NCBI RefSeq assembly: GCF_014199955.1
Contig: NZ_JACHOQ010000002.1
Location: 434,001 to 498,000 of the forward strand
Length of the DNA: 64,000 nucleotides
Reading direction: 5' to 3'
DNA from: Brevundimonas aurantiaca
Lineage (GTDB): Bacteria > Pseudomonadota > Alphaproteobacteria > Caulobacterales > Caulobacteraceae
Numbering within the stretch: the stretch's first letter is position 1; every line of letters starts with the position of its first letter. This document shows positions 14,958 through 23,180 of this stretch, one piece after another. The notes below the pieces were generated by a model. The model was not told the DNA's origin and ran no database searches. It saw only the letters and a program-made list of their open reading frames with translations. The translations under genes were made by a program, and so were the position numbers.

Positions 14958-15773
14958 ATGACCGACGCCGCCCTCTCCCCCGCCCCTGCGAAAGCCAGTC
15001 CGTTCAACGAACTTGAGGTCCTGTGGGTTCGCCACTGGACCGACAGCCTGTTCAGCTTCGGCGTGAAACGGCCCGACGACTTCCGCTTCCGTTCGGGCGA
15101 GTTCGTGATGATCGGCCTGCCCGGCGAAGACGGCGGAAAGCCGATCCTGCGCGCCTATTCCATCGCCAGCCCCTGCTGGGCCGAGGAGCTGGAGTTCTTC
15201 TCGATCAAGGTCGCCGACGGCCCCCTGACCTCGCGCCTGCAAAAGATCGTGGCCGGGGACACGGTGCTGATGGGCAAGAAGCCGACCGGCACCCTGGTGC
15301 TGGACGCCCTGACCGGCGGCGAGCGGCTGTTCCTGATCGGCACGGGCACGGGTCTGGCGCCCTGGCTGAGCGTGGCGCGCGATCCGGAGACCTATTCCCG
15401 CTTCGGCCATGTCTATGTGATCCATACGGTGCGCAACGTCGCCGACCTGGCTTACCGTGACTTCTTCACCCGCGAGATCCACGACGACCCCCTGATCGGC
15501 GACGAGGCCAGGGCGCAGCTGACCTATTATCCCACGGTCACGCGCGAGGAATTCCAGACCCCCGGCCGCATCACCGACCGGATCAAGTCGGGCGACTTCT
15601 TCCGCGACCTGGGCCTGCCCGAAGGCTTCGATCCGGCCAAGGACCGCGTCATGCTGTGCGGCTCCATGGCCATGATCAAGGAGGCCGGGGAACTGCTGGA
15701 GACCTATGGACTGAAGGAAGGCTCCAACGCTGAACCGGCCGACTATGTGCTGGAGCGGGCCTTCGTCGGCTGA
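14958..15773 (+). CDS. fpr: ferredoxin--NADP+ reductase
   Basis: FAD flavoprotein that exchanges electrons between NADPH and ferredoxin or flavodoxin, 271 residues. Seen: FAD-binding RAYSIASP near residue 62, the phosphate loop GPLTSRLQ, the NADP-binding GTGTGLAPWLSVARDPETY, and the C-terminal ERAFVG ending characteristic of the bacterial subclass. Cytoplasmic. AGAGAGG precedes the ATG. It runs divergently from the DPP-IV-type gene. Confidence 0.94.
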   Translation: MTDAALSPAPAKASPFNELEVLWVRHWTDSLFSFGVKRPDDFRFRSGEFVMIGLPGEDGGKPILRAYSIASPCWAEELEFFSIKVADGPLTSRLQKIVAGDTVLMGKKPTGTLVLDALTGGERLFLIGTGTGLAPWLSVARDPETYSRFGHVYVIHTVRNVADLAYRDFFTREIHDDPLIGDEARAQLTYYPTVTREEFQTPGRITDRIKSGDFFRDLGLPEGFDPAKDRVMLCGSMAMIKEAGELLETYGLKEGSNAEPADYVLERAFVG

Positions 15774-15813
15774 CGACTTGGCTTGGGCGGTCGGACCGGC
15801 TAACCCGACCGCC

Positions 15814-16146
15814 ATGCACCACCCTGCCCTTGTCGCCGTCGATCCTCGCGTCGATCCCGCCGAATGCCAGTCCATGGCCGAGGTCCGCCAGGGCGTCGAC
15901 GCCCTGGACCGCGCCCTGGTCGCCCTGCTGGCCGAACGCCAGCGCTATATGGAGGCGGCCGCCCGCATCAAGCCCGACCGCGACGCCGTCTTCGACCAGG
16001 CCCGGATCGACGACGTGGTGGCCAAGGTGCTGACGGCCGCGCAAGCGCACCACCTGTCGCCCGAGATCGCCGAACCGGTCTGGCGGCTGCTGATCGACCG
16101 GTGCATCGCGCACGAGTTCGCGGTCTACGACCGGACTCGAAGCTAG
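15814..16146 (+). CDS. AroQ-type chorismate mutase
   Basis: A 110-residue single-domain chorismate mutase (chorismate to prephenate). Recognised from the helical AroQ pattern: EVRQGVDALDRALVALLAERQRYMEAAARIKPDRDAVFDQARIDDVVAKV, with the active-site Arg/Lys/Asp/Glu set, and IAEPVWRLLIDRCIAHEF at the end. No fused prephenate dehydratase or dehydrogenase. The start is the ATG giving MHHPALVAVDPR; no strong Shine-Dalgarno is visible, and an ATG at 15874 would remove 20 residues. It overlaps the converging Hpt gene by four bases. Confidence 0.88.
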   Translation: MHHPALVAVDPRVDPAECQSMAEVRQGVDALDRALVALLAERQRYMEAAARIKPDRDAVFDQARIDDVVAKVLTAAQAHHLSPEIAEPVWRLLIDRCIAHEFAVYDRTRS

Positions 16147-16496
16147 GCCTTAAGCCCCCGCAGCATCAGCTCGTGGCGATAGGCCGCGACGTCGGCCAGC
16201 GCGGCGTCCAGGGCGTCGCGCACCCGCTCCAGCGCCGGCGCCGCCAGGGCCTGTTCGACCGTTTCCGCCTGGGCGCAGATCGCCGCCAGGTCGCCGGCGC
16301 CGATCCCTGCGGCCGCGCCCCGGATGGTGTGGACTCCGTCGCGCCAGCCCTCGACCTTGGGGTTCAGCAGCACGGACCAGAGGGCGGCCTGTTCGACGAA
16401 CAGGCCCAGCACCTCTTCCGAAATCGCCGCGTCGCCGCCGGTCATGCCCTCCAGCACGCTGAAGTCGACGGCGCCGGTCAGGTCGCGACGGGCCAT
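16143..16496 (-). CDS. Hpt-domain phosphotransfer protein
   Basis: A 117-residue histidine phosphotransfer domain with no fused kinase. The phospho-acceptor is probably His56 in VHTIRGAAAGIGA, matching the HxxKG pattern with Arg for Lys. Helices follow (LAAICAQAETVEQAL, DALDAALADVAAYRHEL). It would pass phosphate between a hybrid kinase and a response regulator; neither is encoded nearby. Its ATG overlaps the permease stop codon (TGATG), so the two are probably translationally coupled. Confidence 0.85.
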   Translation of the reverse strand: MARRDLTGAVDFSVLEGMTGGDAAISEEVLGLFVEQAALWSVLLNPKVEGWRDGVHTIRGAAAGIGAGDLAAICAQAETVEQALAAPALERVRDALDAALADVAAYRHELMLRGLKA

Positions 16497-17917
16497 CAGG
16501 CGGCCTCTTCCTCGCCCTTGGCCAGACGGGAGTTCCGAGACGACCAGGCCAGATAGATGAGGACGCCGACCCCGTTCCAGACGACGAAGCCGATCTGGGT
16601 CACCGGCTTCAGGCTGAGAAAGAAGACCACGCAGCCGATCACGGTGACGGCGCCGACCAGGGGCCACAGGGGCGCCTTGAACACCCGCCGGCGGCCCGGC
16701 TCGCGAATCCGCAGCACGATCAGGCAGACGCCCACGGCGCAGAAGGCGGCCAGAGTGCCGGCGTTGGCCAAGGAAGCCAGTTCGTCCAGCGGCAACAGCC
16801 CGGCCAGGATCGCCACCACCACAGCCGTAAAGACCGTCACCACCGCCGGAACGCCGCGCGCCGAGACCTTGGCCAGCCGACGCGGCAACAGGCCGTCGCG
16901 CGCCATGCCCAGGAAGATGCGGCTCTGGCCGAACAGGAAGGCCAGCAGCACGGTCGGAAGGGCGATCACCGCCGCCGCCGCGATCCACTGGGCCGCCGTG
17001 CCCTGCCCCATCTGGCGCAGGATCAGGGCCAGGGGCTCGGGGCTGTCGGCGAAGTCGGAGACTGGCCGGGCGCCGATGGCGGCGGCGGCGACCACCAGAT
17101 ACAGGGCCGTGCAGACCAGCATGGAGCCGATGATGCCGATGGCCAGGTCCCGCTCAGGCTTCTTGGTCTCCTCCGCCGCCGTGGAGATGGCGTCGAAGCC
17201 GTAGAAGGCGAAGAAGATGATGGCCGCCGCCGCCATGACCCCCGTCTGGACGAAGGGGGCGCCGAAGCCGTTGGGCATGAAGGGGGTGAAATTCTCGGGC
17301 TTGAAGGCCGGCAGGGCGATGGCGACGAAGACGACCAAGGCGGCGATCTTGATGACCACCAGGACCGCGTTCAGGGTTGCGCTCTCCTTGGTGCCCAGCA
17401 GCAGCAGGCCGGTCACCACCCCGATGATGGCGACGGCCGGCAGGTTGATGATTCCCCCGGCGTGCGGCCCCGCCGTCAGGACCGCCGGCAGATCGACACC
17501 CAGGCCGGTCAAAAACCCAACCGCATAGCCCGACCAGCCCACCGCCACGGCCGAGACCACCAGGGAATATTCCAGGATCAGGCTCCAACCGACGACCCAG
17601 GCGATCATCTCGCCCAGGACGGCGTAGGAATAGGTGTAGGCGCTGCCCGCCGTCGGCATGATGGTCGACAGCTCGGCATAGGCCAGGGCGGCGCAGACGC
17701 AGACCAGGCCCGCCAGGCCGAAACTGATCAACACCGCCGGCCCCGCCAGACCCGCCCCGACCCCGATCAGGGTGAGAATGCCGGTGCCGACGATGGCGCC
17801 CACGCCCAGGGCCAGCAGATGCGGCCAGCTGAGCGTCGGCTTCAGCCGCGGCCCGTCATGGGGCGCCGTCATGACATCGATCGAACGACGCCGGTTCCAA
17901 AAGGCCATGATGCTCAC
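16496..17917 (-). CDS. APC-superfamily amino acid permease
   Basis: Inner-membrane amino-acid/polyamine transporter, 473 residues with about 12 hydrophobic spans. The first unwound helix shows GVGAIVGTGILTLIGVGAGLAGPAVLISF, the substrate-binding signature of cationic-amino-acid-type APC permeases (YfnA/CAT-like), with FYGFDAISTAAEETKKPERD midway. Specificity is not readable. The coupling to an Hpt gene downstream is unusual. Confidence 0.93.
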   Translation of the reverse strand: MSIMAFWNRRRSIDVMTAPHDGPRLKPTLSWPHLLALGVGAIVGTGILTLIGVGAGLAGPAVLISFGLAGLVCVCAALAYAELSTIMPTAGSAYTYSYAVLGEMIAWVVGWSLILEYSLVVSAVAVGWSGYAVGFLTGLGVDLPAVLTAGPHAGGIINLPAVAIIGVVTGLLLLGTKESATLNAVLVVIKIAALVVFVAIALPAFKPENFTPFMPNGFGAPFVQTGVMAAAAIIFFAFYGFDAISTAAEETKKPERDLAIGIIGSMLVCTALYLVVAAAAIGARPVSDFADSPEPLALILRQMGQGTAAQWIAAAAVIALPTVLLAFLFGQSRIFLGMARDGLLPRRLAKVSARGVPAVVTVFTAVVVAILAGLLPLDELASLANAGTLAAFCAVGVCLIVLRIREPGRRRVFKAPLWPLVGAVTVIGCVVFFLSLKPVTQIGFVVWNGVGVLIYLAWSSRNSRLAKGEEEAA

Positions 17918-17983
17918 TCCCCCACCGTCTTTGCGGCTGATTCGGCCGAGACCATGCCCGTCAAAGAAAGTTTGCGAAAGCGC

Positions 17984-18012
17984 TTGCCAAGCCCGGAACG
18001 GGTGGGTAGTAG
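17984..18012 (+). promoter_or_regulatory. sigma-70-type promoter for tRNA-Lys
   Basis: TTGCCA (17984-17989), 17 bases, TAGTAG (18007-18012), about 50 bases before the mature tRNA. Confidence 0.5.
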
Positions 18013-18064
18013 GAGCGCCCTTCGGCGAGGCGCTCGTCTTCGCCGAAGTCGCGACGATCGGTGT

Positions 18065-18140
<76 letters not shown>

Positions 18141-18176
18141 TCGTCGCCTTCCTCCATCAAGACTTGTCCGACGCCT

Positions 18177-18434
18177 TCAGGCGCGACCGCTGACCGTGAG
18201 GTCGCGGGGCGGAAGGACGTCTTCCAGGTCGGCGTGGAGGGCGCGGCAAAGACGCCAGAGGGTGGCGCTGTAAACCTTCCCCCTGCCCGCCTCGATGGCC
18301 GACAGCTCCGCAATCGAAATCGCACTGGTCCTCGCCAGCTCGGCGAGGTTCAGCCCCATGTCCTTGCGAAGCTCCGACAGGCGGTCGCCTACATAGCGGT
18401 CAGTCGCATCGATCGGTTCGGCCGTCATGCTCAT
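18177..18434 (-). CDS. XRE-family helix-turn-helix regulator
   Basis: An 85-residue DNA-binding protein with a Cro/CI-type HTH: RLSELRKDMGLNLAELARTSAISIAELSAIEAGRGKVYSATLWRLCRALHADLEDVL, about residues 17-75. No effector domain. The start MSMTAEP lies inside the 3' end of the upstream membrane-protein gene (35-base overlap in a different frame), suggesting coupled expression. Targets unknown. Confidence 0.88.
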   Translation of the reverse strand: MSMTAEPIDATDRYVGDRLSELRKDMGLNLAELARTSAISIAELSAIEAGRGKVYSATLWRLCRALHADLEDVLPPRDLTVSGRA

Positions 18435-18846
18435 GGGCGGCCTCCGATCGCAGAAGCCCGGCGAACAGGGCGCAAAGCAGACCCGCGAACAGCACATAGG
18501 AGGTGCTGATATAGGCCCGGCCGAGAATCTCCGGATTGAGCGCGAAGCTGAGATGCGTCACCGCCTGGGCGAGTTGGAACGCCGCCGCCCAGACCAACCA
18601 GCGCGCGGGCCTGCGCCAGGCCATCCCCGCCAACAGCCCCAGATAGGCTGCGTCCACCCCCATGATCAGCCACTGGGCGGCGTCGGGGTTGGCGCGATCC
18701 TGCACCAGGGCGCTGAGCACCGACCCCGCCACCATGCCCAGGGCCGCCAGCCGCGCCGACCCGTCGCCCTTCCAGAGGGCGACGAGAAGGCAGACCGCCA
18801 TGGCGACGGTCAGACCGATTTGCAGCGGCGTGTGTAGCGATTGCAT
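18400..18846 (-). CDS. integral membrane protein of unknown function, 148 aa
   Basis: No family recognised. There are four or five hydrophobic segments (LQIGLTVAMAVCLLVALW, LAALGMVAGSVLSAL, WLIMGVDAAYLGLLAGMAW, WLVWAAAFQLAQAVTHLSF, YVLFAGLLCALFAGLL) joined by short loops, and a charged tail EAAHEHDGRTDRCD. It overlaps the XRE regulator gene downstream, so the two probably form one unit in which the regulator may control the membrane protein. Confidence 0.75.
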   Translation of the reverse strand: MQSLHTPLQIGLTVAMAVCLLVALWKGDGSARLAALGMVAGSVLSALVQDRANPDAAQWLIMGVDAAYLGLLAGMAWRRPARWLVWAAAFQLAQAVTHLSFALNPEILGRAYISTSYVLFAGLLCALFAGLLRSEAAHEHDGRTDRCD

Positions 18847-18894
18847 AGGTCTTCGTGGCGCGCGCCGTCCGACCTTGCAAGTCCAGCGTCACCA

Positions 18895-19236
18895 TCAGGC
18901 GGCGGCCCGAAGACGAGCGGTCCTGGGCTGGTCGGTTTCGGGCTTGCCTGTCAGCGGCCCCATCAGTCGCGTCTCGCGCCCAATGAGCGCCGGCGCGGCC
19001 TGTTCCAGCGCCGCATGGGCCGCCACCAGACGGGCTCGCGCTTCGCCGAAAGCCCGAATGGCCTCGGTGGTCTCCGAAACGGCCTGAGCGGCCAAGACGG
19101 CCGAAAGGCGATGATCCAGCCGCGTCTCCGCCATCAGGCTGACGAGGGCGCTCGCCGCCATCAGACCTTGGTCGGCCTGGTCCTCCGCCCGAAACAGGGC
19201 GTTCGCGATCGTTTGCGCGATTTCAAGTCTTTGCAT
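18895..19236 (-). CDS. hypothetical alanine-rich helical protein, 113 aa
   Basis: Not recognised. The start MQRLEIAQTIANALF is favoured by GGGGAG upstream, over an in-frame ATG 39 bases earlier. The protein is almost wholly alpha-helical and alanine-rich (LMAASALVSLMAET, AVLAAQAVSETTEAIRAFGEARARLVAAHAALEQAAPAL), lacks membrane segments and has a basic end. A perfect 13-base dyad (ATCAAC-T-GTTGAT, 19271-19283) lies 35-47 bases upstream. It may be co-regulated with the neighbouring LuxR/small-protein group. Confidence 0.65.
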   Translation of the reverse strand: MQRLEIAQTIANALFRAEDQADQGLMAASALVSLMAETRLDHRLSAVLAAQAVSETTEAIRAFGEARARLVAAHAALEQAAPALIGRETRLMGPLTGKPETDQPRTARLRAAA

Positions 19237-19299
19237 TGTCCGCTCCCCGACGCCGAGCTGTCGGCGCCGCATCAACTGTTGATCAGCGGAAAGAGAGAC

Positions 19300-19413
19300 C
19301 TAGCGGCCGGACAGCAGACGATCGAGCGCTTGCACAGCGAGCTGAAGCTGCACGCTGCCTCCGAGGATGGCGGCGAGAACGGCGAGTGCGACGGCGGCGA
19401 AGATCGGGATCAT
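19300..19413 (-). CDS. 37-residue membrane protein, translationally coupled
   Basis: Frame beginning ATG at 19413: MIPIFAAVALAVLAAILGG, then SVQLQLAVQALDRLLSGR. One hydrophobic span at residues 3-19 and an amphipathic end. Its ATG overlaps the TGA of the 84-residue gene as ATGA (19410-19413), the classical coupling arrangement. The third codon position is strongly GC here. The same frame is the extreme 3' part of the long LuxR frame, so it may instead be the membrane anchor of that protein. Confidence 0.45.
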   Translation of the reverse strand: MIPIFAAVALAVLAAILGGSVQLQLAVQALDRLLSGR

Positions 19414-19974
19414 CGCCAGTTCACGAACTCGCTCGGCAACGCGGGCCGTCTTGGCGGCCGATCGTTCTCGCTGGGGAGAACGAGCGCGATGCAGAGTATC
19501 TCGCGCATCAAATCGAGCGGCGAGAGATAGGGCTGAAGGGTCCGTGTCAGATCCAGCAACCGCAGAGCCGTCTCGCGTTCCTCGTTCGTCGCCGCCAAAT
19601 CCTCGAAGATCGCCTCCAGCTCCTCCCATGTGACGGGCGGCAGATGACATCCCGAGTGCGGCATCCAAGCCTCCTTTCCGACCGTCATCAGAGACGGCGT
19701 CGGGAGCGGTGGGCAGGGGGAATGACGCCCCTACGGAATCGTCCCGTAGAGGTTCGAAATAGAGGCGCGCCGCTTGCCGGCGGCTGCTGACGCCCAGTTT
19801 GCGACAGGCGTTCTCGATATGCTTGTCTATGGTCTTGGCGGAGCGGCCCAATTCGAGCGCGATTTCCTTCGACTGAAGACCGTCGCGCACACGGCGCAGA
19901 CAGGCCGCCTCCATAGGCGTCAGGCGCTGGGCGACGTTCACCGATGTCGTCGTCTCGGACACCTTAGCCGACAA
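19300..19974 (-). CDS. LuxR-type HTH regulator (3' extent doubtful)
   Basis: The N-terminal 75 residues are a clear GerE/LuxR DNA-binding domain (QRLTPMEAACLRRVRDGLQSKEIALELGRSAKTIDKHIENACRKLGVSSRRQAARLY), with no receiver domain ahead of it. The start is TTG at 19974, or GTG at 19962. The frame stays open for 224 codons and would end in a membrane segment (AMIPIFAAVALAVLAAILGG), giving a tail-anchored regulator. Between about 19690 and 19420, however, codon third positions argue against this frame and for the overlapping 84-residue gene. One base of shift near 19690 would place a TGATGA stop there, so an indel is possible. Confidence 0.6.
   Translation of the reverse strand: MSAKVSETTTSVNVAQRLTPMEAACLRRVRDGLQSKEIALELGRSAKTIDKHIENACRKLGVSSRRQAARLYFEPLRDDSVGASFPLPTAPDAVSDDGRKGGLDAALGMSSAARHMGGAGGDLRGFGGDERGTRDGSAVAGSDTDPSALSLAARFDARDTLHRARSPQRERSAAKTARVAERVRELAMIPIFAAVALAVLAAILGGSVQLQLAVQALDRLLSGR
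19410..19664 (-). CDS. 84-residue protein of unknown function overlapping the LuxR frame
   Basis: Frame beginning MPHSGCHLPPVTWEELEAIF. A perfect AAAGGAGG lies seven bases before the ATG at 19664. The body is balanced and helical (EDLAATNEERETALRLLDL). About three quarters of its codons end in G or C, against roughly 45 percent in the competing LuxR frame over the same bases, so this frame is the better coding candidate for 19420-19680. No family is recognised. Confidence 0.55.
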   Translation of the reverse strand: MPHSGCHLPPVTWEELEAIFEDLAATNEERETALRLLDLTRTLQPYLSPLDLMREILCIALVLPSENDRPPRRPALPSEFVNWR

Positions 19975-20156
19975 CCGCCTGAACCATCGTCACTAAATCG
20001 TCTCGCCCCAACTGCGGAGAGGCGTCGTCGATGTTTGTTGTTTGGTCGGCCATGGTTCACTCGTCTGCCGCCCGACAATGCCGTCAACCCTCCTTCAGCG
20101 CAACGCCTCAGCTTACCCAGGTCAGTCTTCAGCGCGACCCGGCGCCGGCTGCGGCG

Positions 20157-20414
20157 TCAGCTGGTGGGAGGCGGCCCCTTGGCCGCCGCGCCCGGCGTGA
20201 TCTCGGCGAACGACTCCGCCTGGGAGACCGGCGGCAGGGCGTCGGCCTTCTGCAATCCGTCATCGACGACCTGGCGAATGGCGACGATCCGCTCGCCCGC
20301 CTTCATCAGAGGCGCGGCCGCATCGGCCGCCTGGACATCGGTCTCGGACGGAACGCGCACGGTTCGCGTCACCCCGCCTTGCTCCAGGTCTATCTGGTAA
20401 AACTTCATCGTCAT
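20157..20414 (-). CDS. hypothetical protein, 85 aa
   Basis: Not recognised. Begins MTMKFYQIDLEQGGVTRTVRVPSETDVQAADAAAPLM; an N-terminal beta-strand-rich half and a proline-rich end (PGAAAKGPPPTS). No signal or membrane segment. GGAG precedes the ATG by eight bases. Upstream is GGAAC-N17-CTT (20463-20439), an imperfect EcfG-like promoter at the usual distance, so a stress role is possible. Confidence 0.7.
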   Translation of the reverse strand: MTMKFYQIDLEQGGVTRTVRVPSETDVQAADAAAPLMKAGERIVAIRQVVDDGLQKADALPPVSQAESFAEITPGAAAKGPPPTS

Positions 20415-20640
20415 GGTGCGGCTCCTTCGTCCTAAGGAAAGGCCAGCCGCTGCGGCGGGTTCCGCGGCCTGAGAGGCGTCGTCCACGCCCCGCCTCGGTC
20501 GAGGCAGGGCGGCGTTCGCCACCTCCTCGCCGTGCGGTCCGGTCCGAGCGAGAAAAAAGAATCGCCCAAGGCGCAGCGATCGCCGCCCTCGCTTAACCCA
20601 TGTGAATGCCTTGGCCTTACGCGCCGTGCAGGGTGGGTGC

Positions 20641-21333
20641 ATGTATGACGCCGCTTCAGCCCTCGCGGTCTCCTCGGGCGATCCGATTTCGGAAGACCAT
20701 CGTCCGCAAGGCGTGCGGGATCACCCGGTGCTGCGGCTGATGCCGGACGAGGTCCAGGATCTGGTCCGACGGAAGGGTCAGATGCGGAGCGGCCGCGCCG
20801 GGGAAAGCCTAGAAGGGCGTGCGGCGGTCGGCTTTGTGCTGGACGGCGCCTTAGCGGCCTTCGACCGCAAGAACATGGCCTGCGTCGGCCTTCATGGCCG
20901 AGGCGCGATGTTCGGTTGGGAAGCCTCGCTGGCCTCCGCCTTCTATCCCGTGCGTTTTCTGCCTCTGATCGACACCCACTGGATCGAGGCGCCGGCCGCC
21001 GAACTGTCGGACCTGATGGGGCAGGCCTGGGTCGAACACGTTTTCGCCCGCCATGCCTTGGACCGTCTGTCGCGGGTGCAGGCCGAGGCGGCCTGCAACG
21101 CCGTCCACCAAGTGCCCCACCGCACTGCCAATTGGATTCGCCGTCTGTACGAGACTTCCGGCCCTGAACTGCGCACCACCCAGTCCATCCTGGCCCAGGC
21201 CATGGGCGTTCAACGCACCAGCGTCAATGCGGCCGTCAAGGCGCTGGAACGGGACGGCGCCCTGAAGCTGTCGCGGGGCCGGATGGTCGTCACCGACCCC
21301 GCGCGCCTTCATCGCTTCGCCTGCGGCTGCTGA
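20641..21333 (+). CDS. Crp/Fnr-family transcriptional regulator
   Basis: A 230-residue regulator: N-terminal cyclic-nucleotide-binding-like beta-barrel (DHPVLRLMPDEVQDLVRRKGQ, then GFVLDGALAAFDRKN, GLHGRGAMFGWEA), dimer helix, and a C-terminal winged helix (TQSILAQAMGVQRTSVNAAVKALERDGALKLSRGRMVVTDPARL). No FNR-type N-terminal cysteine cluster, so probably not an oxygen-sensing iron-sulfur protein. The ATG at 20641 was chosen by domain start; a GTG at 20602 is in frame. The HTH carries QRTSVNAAVK in place of the usual RETV recognition helix. Confidence 0.88.
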   Translation: MYDAASALAVSSGDPISEDHRPQGVRDHPVLRLMPDEVQDLVRRKGQMRSGRAGESLEGRAAVGFVLDGALAAFDRKNMACVGLHGRGAMFGWEASLASAFYPVRFLPLIDTHWIEAPAAELSDLMGQAWVEHVFARHALDRLSRVQAEAACNAVHQVPHRTANWIRRLYETSGPELRTTQSILAQAMGVQRTSVNAAVKALERDGALKLSRGRMVVTDPARLHRFACGC

Positions 21334-21337
21334 AGCC

Positions 21338-22513
21338 TCAGTGCGGCTTCAGGACCACCTTGGTCCATTCGTTCTGGTTTTCCTTGAAGTTCTTGTAGCC
21401 CTCGGGGGCCTGTTCCAGCGGCAGACGGTGGCTGATCAGGTCGGTGGTGTCGATCTTGCCGTCCAGCACCAGTTGCAGCAGTTGCGGCAGATAGCGCTGA
21501 ACATGGGTCTGGCCGGTCTTCAGCGTCAGCCCCTTCTCCATGAAGGCGCCCACAGGCCATTTGTCCGCCACCCCGCCGTAAACGCCTGGGACCGACACCG
21601 TTCCGCCCTTGCGCACCGCCATGATGGTTTCGCGCAGTACGTGGGGTCGGTCTGTCCCCAGCCTGGTCTCCTGTTTGATCGCATCGACTATATTGTCTGG
21701 CGAGAAGCCGTGGCTCTCCATGCCGACGGCGTCGATGCAGCTGTCGGGGCCCAGGCCGGCCGTCATCTCCAACAGAGCCTCACGCACCTTGACTTCGTGA
21801 TAGTTCAGCACCTCTGCGCCATTGGCCTTGGCGAGGGCCAATCGGTTCGGGTGACGGTCGATGGCGATCACCCGGCCGGCGCCCTGAAGGATCGCGCTCT
21901 TGATGGCGAACAGACCGACCGGTCCACAGCCCCAGACCGCGACGGTGTCGCCGGGCTGGATCTGGGCGTTCTCCGCCGCCATCCAACCGGTCGGATAGAT
22001 GTCGGACAGAAACAGGACCCTCTCGTCGTCGATCCCGTCGGGAATCTTGATCGGGCCGTAGTCGGAATAGGGCACGCGCGCATATTCGGCCTGCCCCCCG
22101 GCGAAGCCGCCGGTCAGGTGCGAATAGCCGAACAGGCCCGCGACGGAATGGCCGTAGGCGATCTCGGTGGCGTCGGCCTTGTCGGCGGGATTGGAATTGT
22201 CGCAGGCGGCTGGCATCGACCGTTCGCAGAAGAAGCACTGGCCGCAGGCGATGACGAAGGGAACAACGACGCGATCGCCCTTCTTCAGGCTGGTGTTGCC
22301 TCGGCCGACCTCCACCACCTCCCCCATGAACTCATGTCCCAGGATGTCTCCGTTGGACATGCCGGGGATCATGCTGTCGTAGAGGTGCAGGTCCGAGCCG
22401 CAGATGGCGGTCGCCGTGATCTTGATGATGGCGTCCCTGGGATTGACGATCTGGGGGTCAGGGACCGTATCCACCTGGACATTGTGTTTTCCGTGCCATG
22501 TGAGGGCGCGCAT
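21338..22513 (-). CDS. zinc-dependent alcohol/formaldehyde dehydrogenase-like protein
   Basis: Medium-chain dehydrogenase, 391 residues, of the glutathione-independent formaldehyde-dehydrogenase-like branch. Catalytic zinc ligands by pattern Cys38, His60 and Glu61 ([16 protein letters not shown]). The structural zinc site is Cys90, Cys93, Cys96 and Cys104. The Rossmann motif is [28 protein letters not shown]. It probably oxidises a small alcohol or aldehyde with NAD. It lies 28 bases downstream of the SRPBCC gene in one operon driven by an EcfG-like promoter, so it is likely a general-stress enzyme. Confidence 0.92.
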   Translation of the reverse strand: MRALTWHGKHNVQVDTVPDPQIVNPRDAIIKITATAICGSDLHLYDSMIPGMSNGDILGHEFMGEVVEVGRGNTSLKKGDRVVVPFVIACGQCFFCERSMPAACDNSNPADKADATEIAYGHSVAGLFGYSHLTGGFAGGQAEYARVPYSDYGPIKIPDGIDDERVLFLSDIYPTGWMAAENAQIQPGDTVAVWGCGPVGLFAIKSAILQGAGRVIAIDRHPNRLALAKANGAEVLNYHEVKVREALLEMTAGLGPDSCIDAVGMESHGFSPDNIVDAIKQETRLGTDRPHVLRETIMAVRKGGTVSVPGVYGGVADKWPVGAFMEKGLTLKTGQTHVQRYLPQLLQLVLDGKIDTTDLISHRLPLEQAPEGYKNFKENQNEWTKVVLKPH

Positions 22514-22541
22514 TGGGGCTCCTTGGTTCGAGGGAAAAGGA

Positions 22542-23111
22542 TCAGAGGTGGCGCGAGGCGCGGGGCGCCGCCTCGGGCGCCTTGGAGGTCGAAACCTCCC
22601 CCGTCTCCATCAGCTGTTTGAAGCGGCGAAGCTCGCGCCGGGCCTGAACCCGCGGCTCGCGCTGCATCACCTTGGCGACCACCTTGCCCACCACCCCCGC
22701 AGGCGGATCATAGCTGATGAAGACCCGGACCTCCGTGCCGCGGCCGAAGGGGTTGTCCTTGAAATCGACCCAGCCCTCGTGATCGACGTCGGAGCCCTCG
22801 GAAGAGGTCCAGGCGATCCGCTCGCCAGGGCGATCCTCGGTGATTTCGCAGACCAGGTCGAAGTCGGCGCCGGCGGGGCCGGCTATGGTCCATTGCGAGC
22901 GACGCCCGTCCAGAATTTCAACGGCCTTCACATTCTCCATGAAGCTCGGCAGGTTTCGAAACTCCCGCCAGTAGTCATAGAGTTCCTGCCTCGGCCGGTT
23001 GATCAGGGCCGCACGCAGACTTGAAGAGTCATAGTCGCCCTCTTGGCGATCCTCTTCCAGGAAGGCGGTCGATCCGACGTCGGCGTCGGTTGAAACGTCA
23101 CTATAAGACAT
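22542..23111 (-). CDS. SRPBCC (polyketide cyclase/START-like) family protein
   Basis: A 189-residue protein with a helix-grip lipid- or ligand-binding domain ([42 protein letters not shown], and [24 protein letters not shown]). An acidic N-terminus and a basic C-terminal tail flank it. This branch is often seen in stress-protection gene groups in alphaproteobacteria. A perfect EcfG-like promoter lies directly upstream and the zinc dehydrogenase follows in the same operon. Ligand unknown. Confidence 0.9.
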   Translation of the reverse strand: MSYSDVSTDADVGSTAFLEEDRQEGDYDSSSLRAALINRPRQELYDYWREFRNLPSFMENVKAVEILDGRRSQWTIAGPAGADFDLVCEITEDRPGERIAWTSSEGSDVDHEGWVDFKDNPFGRGTEVRVFISYDPPAGVVGKVVAKVMQREPRVQARRELRRFKQLMETGEVSTSKAPEAAPRASRHL

Positions 23112-23141
23112 GGACTTAGCTCCGATCGGCTGAACGTGGTG

Positions 23142-23166
23142 AACCGAGCGGCGCCGGCTTCGTTCC
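23142..23166 (-). promoter_or_regulatory. EcfG-type stress promoter for the SRPBCC/dehydrogenase operon
   Basis: Minus-strand GGAAC (23166-23162), 17 bases, GTT (23144-23142); 30 bases from the -10 element to the start codon at 23111. Confidence 0.78.
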
Positions 23167-23180
23167 GTCGAGTCTTGGAC

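Noticed and set aside
20439..20463. GGAAC-N17-CTT as a confirmed EcfG promoter
   Set aside because: The -10 element differs from GTT, so it is kept only as a weak candidate in the findings rather than as a feature.
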